Assembly: GCA_007119835.1 (NCBI GenBank)
Contig: SKOX01000448.1
Coordinates: 1 to 7,518, forward strand
Length of the DNA stretch: 7,518 nucleotides
From: Paracoccaceae bacterium
GTDB taxonomy: Bacteria > Pseudomonadota > Alphaproteobacteria > Rhodobacterales > Rhodobacteraceae
Reading direction: 5' to 3'
Position numbers and translations under genes: made by a program. Below the pieces are notes generated by a model, which worked only from the letters and a program-made list of their open reading frames with translations, did no database searches and was not told the DNA's origin. Below, in pieces: positions 6,706 through 7,518 of this stretch (position 1 is the stretch's first letter; every line of letters begins with the position of its first letter).

Positions 6706-6860
6706 GGCTCGCTCCCGATGGTCGTTGCTCACACGCGCCTGCCGTCCGGGCGGCCCCTGTCGTCAGGCGGGGTGGCGCGGCATGCATTTCGTTGCGTCCG
6801 CCAGACCCCGCACGATCGAATGTTGCACCGGCGACGGGCCGCGGGGCTACCATTGCATAC

Positions 6861-6889
6861 TTGGAATGTCAACAACCCTGACATAAAGT
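6861..6889 (+). promoter_or_regulatory. Putative sigma70-type promoter of the petP-type gene
   Basis: The -35 TTGGAA (6861-6866), a 17-bp spacer and the -10 TAAAGT (6884-6889) each match four of six consensus bases. Transcription would begin near 6896, about 25 nt before the ATG. A ribosome binding site GGGAGAG (6906-6912) lies 8 nt before the start codon. Confidence 0.55.
6866..6884. promoter_or_regulatory. Candidate operator ATGTCA-N7-TGACAT
   Basis: A perfect inverted repeat with 6-bp arms and a 7-bp spacer, 19 bp in total. It fills the gap between the -35 and -10 elements of the petP promoter and also contains the minus-strand TTGACA toward ilvE. The size and placement suit a MarR-family dimer repressing its own gene and possibly ilvE. 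The regulator that binds is inferred, not shown. Confidence 0.6.
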
Positions 6890-6920
6890 CGCGCAAAGAG
6901 GCATCGGGAGAGATCGACGC

Positions 6921-7439
6921 ATGGCCCACGGCCGCTTCTCGGCAGGTCCCACCCGCAGCGAGCAGCTTCTCTTCCTCACGGACGACCAGCTCCGCCAGGG
7001 GATCGAGCTGATGTTCTTCGCCTATCGCGGATTCACGGGCGATCCCGACCGGATCCTCGCGAAGTTCGGCTACGGACGCGCGCACCACCGGGCGCTGCAC
7101 TTCATCAACCGCCGCCCCGGCCTGACGGTGAACGCCCTGATCGAGATCCTCGGGGTGACCAAGCAGAGCCTGAACCGGGTGCTGCGCCAGCTCGTCGAGG
7201 ACGGGCTCGTGGAGAGCCGGGTGGGCCGGGTCGACCGCCGGCAGCGGAATCTTGCGCTCACCGAGAAGGGCCGCGCTCTCGAGCAGGAGCTGACGGCGGC
7301 GCAGCGGCGGCGGATGCGGGCGGCGTTCTCGAATGCGGGGCCGGAGGCGGTGGCGGGATTCCGGACGGTGCTCGAGCAGATGATCGATCCGGAGATCCGC
7401 GAGCGGGTGCTGGGGATCGTAGAGGGCGGCCGGCCGTGA
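6921..7439 (+). CDS. petP: MarR-family winged-helix regulator, PetP type
   Basis: DNA-binding transcription factor of 172 residues. After a short polar N-terminus it reads FLTDDQLRQGIELMFFAYRGFTGDPDRILAKFGYGRAHHRALHFINRRPGLTV, the pattern I recognise from the alphaproteobacterial PetP group. The helix-turn-helix covers about 68-96 (TVNALIEILGVTKQSLNRVLRQLVEDGLV). The wing is about 100-114 with the MarR-typical DRR at 105-107, followed by LTEKG and a long Arg-rich dimerisation helix to about 135. In Rhodobacter capsulatus petP is paired with petR, a response regulator whose gene affects cytochrome bc1 and hence photosynthetic and respiratory growth. Here a petR start is not visible in the remaining 79 bp. 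The start at 6921 has GGGAGAG 8 nt upstream. It is divergent from ilvE. Family assignment is very sure; PetP orthology rests on remembered motif similarity and the ilvE neighbour. Confidence 0.85.
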   Translation: MAHGRFSAGPTRSEQLLFLTDDQLRQGIELMFFAYRGFTGDPDRILAKFGYGRAHHRALHFINRRPGLTVNALIEILGVTKQSLNRVLRQLVEDGLVESRVGRVDRRQRNLALTEKGRALEQELTAAQRRRMRAAFSNAGPEAVAGFRTVLEQMIDPEIRERVLGIVEGGRP

Positions 7440-7461
7440 TGCGGGCGAGCGCGCCTTGGCT

Positions 7462-7476
7462 GCGCCCTGCGGGCGC
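7462..7476. repeat. Short GC hairpin downstream of petP
   Basis: GCGCCC-TGC-GGGCGC is a perfect 6-bp stem with a 3-nt loop, 22 bp after the petP stop. No T-run follows on the plus strand, so it is not a classical intrinsic terminator. It may be a transcript-end stem or a chance structure in very GC-rich DNA. The rest of 7440-7518 shows no recognisable gene. Confidence 0.35.
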
Positions 7477-7518
7477 CTCCTGCGGGGCGGCGCGACCGCC
7501 ATCGCGCGGCTGGCGCGA

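Larger units (their letters stand above)
6706..6920. promoter_or_regulatory. Divergent ilvE/petP control region
   Basis: The left part, next to ilvE, is GC-rich and contains a possible leader stem, CGCCTG (6736-6741) pairing with CAGGCG (6764-6769). The right part (about 6849-6900) is clearly AT-richer. It holds the petP promoter (6861-6889), an inverted repeat (6866-6884) and, on the minus strand, a perfect TTGACA (6872-6867). No good -10 follows that TTGACA (TAGCCC at 17 bp). If it serves ilvE, the ilvE leader would be about 130 nt. I see no branched-chain-residue-rich leader peptide that would suggest attenuation. Confidence 0.65.

Noticed and set aside
6867..6883. PpsR-like box between ilvE and petP
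   Set aside because: TGTC-N9-GACA is one base shorter than TGT-N12-ACA. It is better explained as part of the longer ATGTCA/TGACAT repeat, though a variant PpsR site is not fully excluded.
5764..7011. 415-codon plus-strand frame opposite ilvE running into petP
   Set aside because: Out of frame with petP and antisense to a clear IlvE; no recognisable motif.
7439..7518. Start of petR overlapping the petP stop (ATG at 7439)
   Set aside because: The frame stays open to the window edge but reads MRASAPWLRPAG and onward, unlike any receiver-domain N-terminus.

Overview
The window looks like the edge of a photosynthesis gene cluster from a purple, aerobic-anoxygenic or facultatively phototrophic alphaproteobacterium of the Rhodobacterales type. 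The DNA is very GC-rich. The genes for magnesium chelatase subunit I (bchI), spheroidene monooxygenase (crtA), phytoene desaturase (crtI) and phytoene synthase (crtB) lie in the order known from Rhodobacter. crtA points to the spheroidene/spheroidenone pathway. The right flank, ilvE divergent from a petP-type MarR gene, is also an arrangement typical of that order. The species cannot be named from the sequence alone.

Layout: positions 1-882 (minus) hold the first 294 codons of bchI, cut by the window edge. crtA (893-1654, minus) sits 10 bp upstream of it, in the same operon. A 97-bp divergent control region (1655-1751) separates crtA from crtI-crtB (1752-4369, plus), whose reading frames overlap by the ATGA motif. 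This region carries two exact TGT-N12-ACA motifs, the recognition pattern of the redox/light-responsive repressor PpsR/CrtJ. One lies across the -35 elements for both directions and the other covers the crtI start region and ribosome binding site. A separate perfect 13-bp palindrome overlaps the first.

The photosynthesis genes stop abruptly at crtB. A convergent gene for a Major Facilitator permease (4373-5683, minus) ends only 3 bp from it. Then come a branched-chain aminotransferase gene (ilvE, 5818-6705, minus) and, divergent from it, a MarR/PetP-type regulator (6921-7439, plus). The ilvE-petP intergenic region holds a perfect 6-7-6 inverted repeat placed exactly between a -35 and a -10 element, a good candidate for an autoregulatory operator.

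Together CrtB makes phytoene, CrtI desaturates it, and CrtA oxidises the mature carotenoid when oxygen is present. BchI is part of the ATP-driven complex that inserts Mg into protoporphyrin IX for bacteriochlorophyll. The permease and IlvE have no obvious pigment role. PetP in Rhodobacter is linked to the petR gene, which affects cytochrome bc1, but no petR start is visible in the last 79 bp. I see no wholly new system here. The most unusual content is regulatory (1695-1748 and 6861-6889) and the cluster boundary itself. No gene-free stretch exceeds 300 bp.
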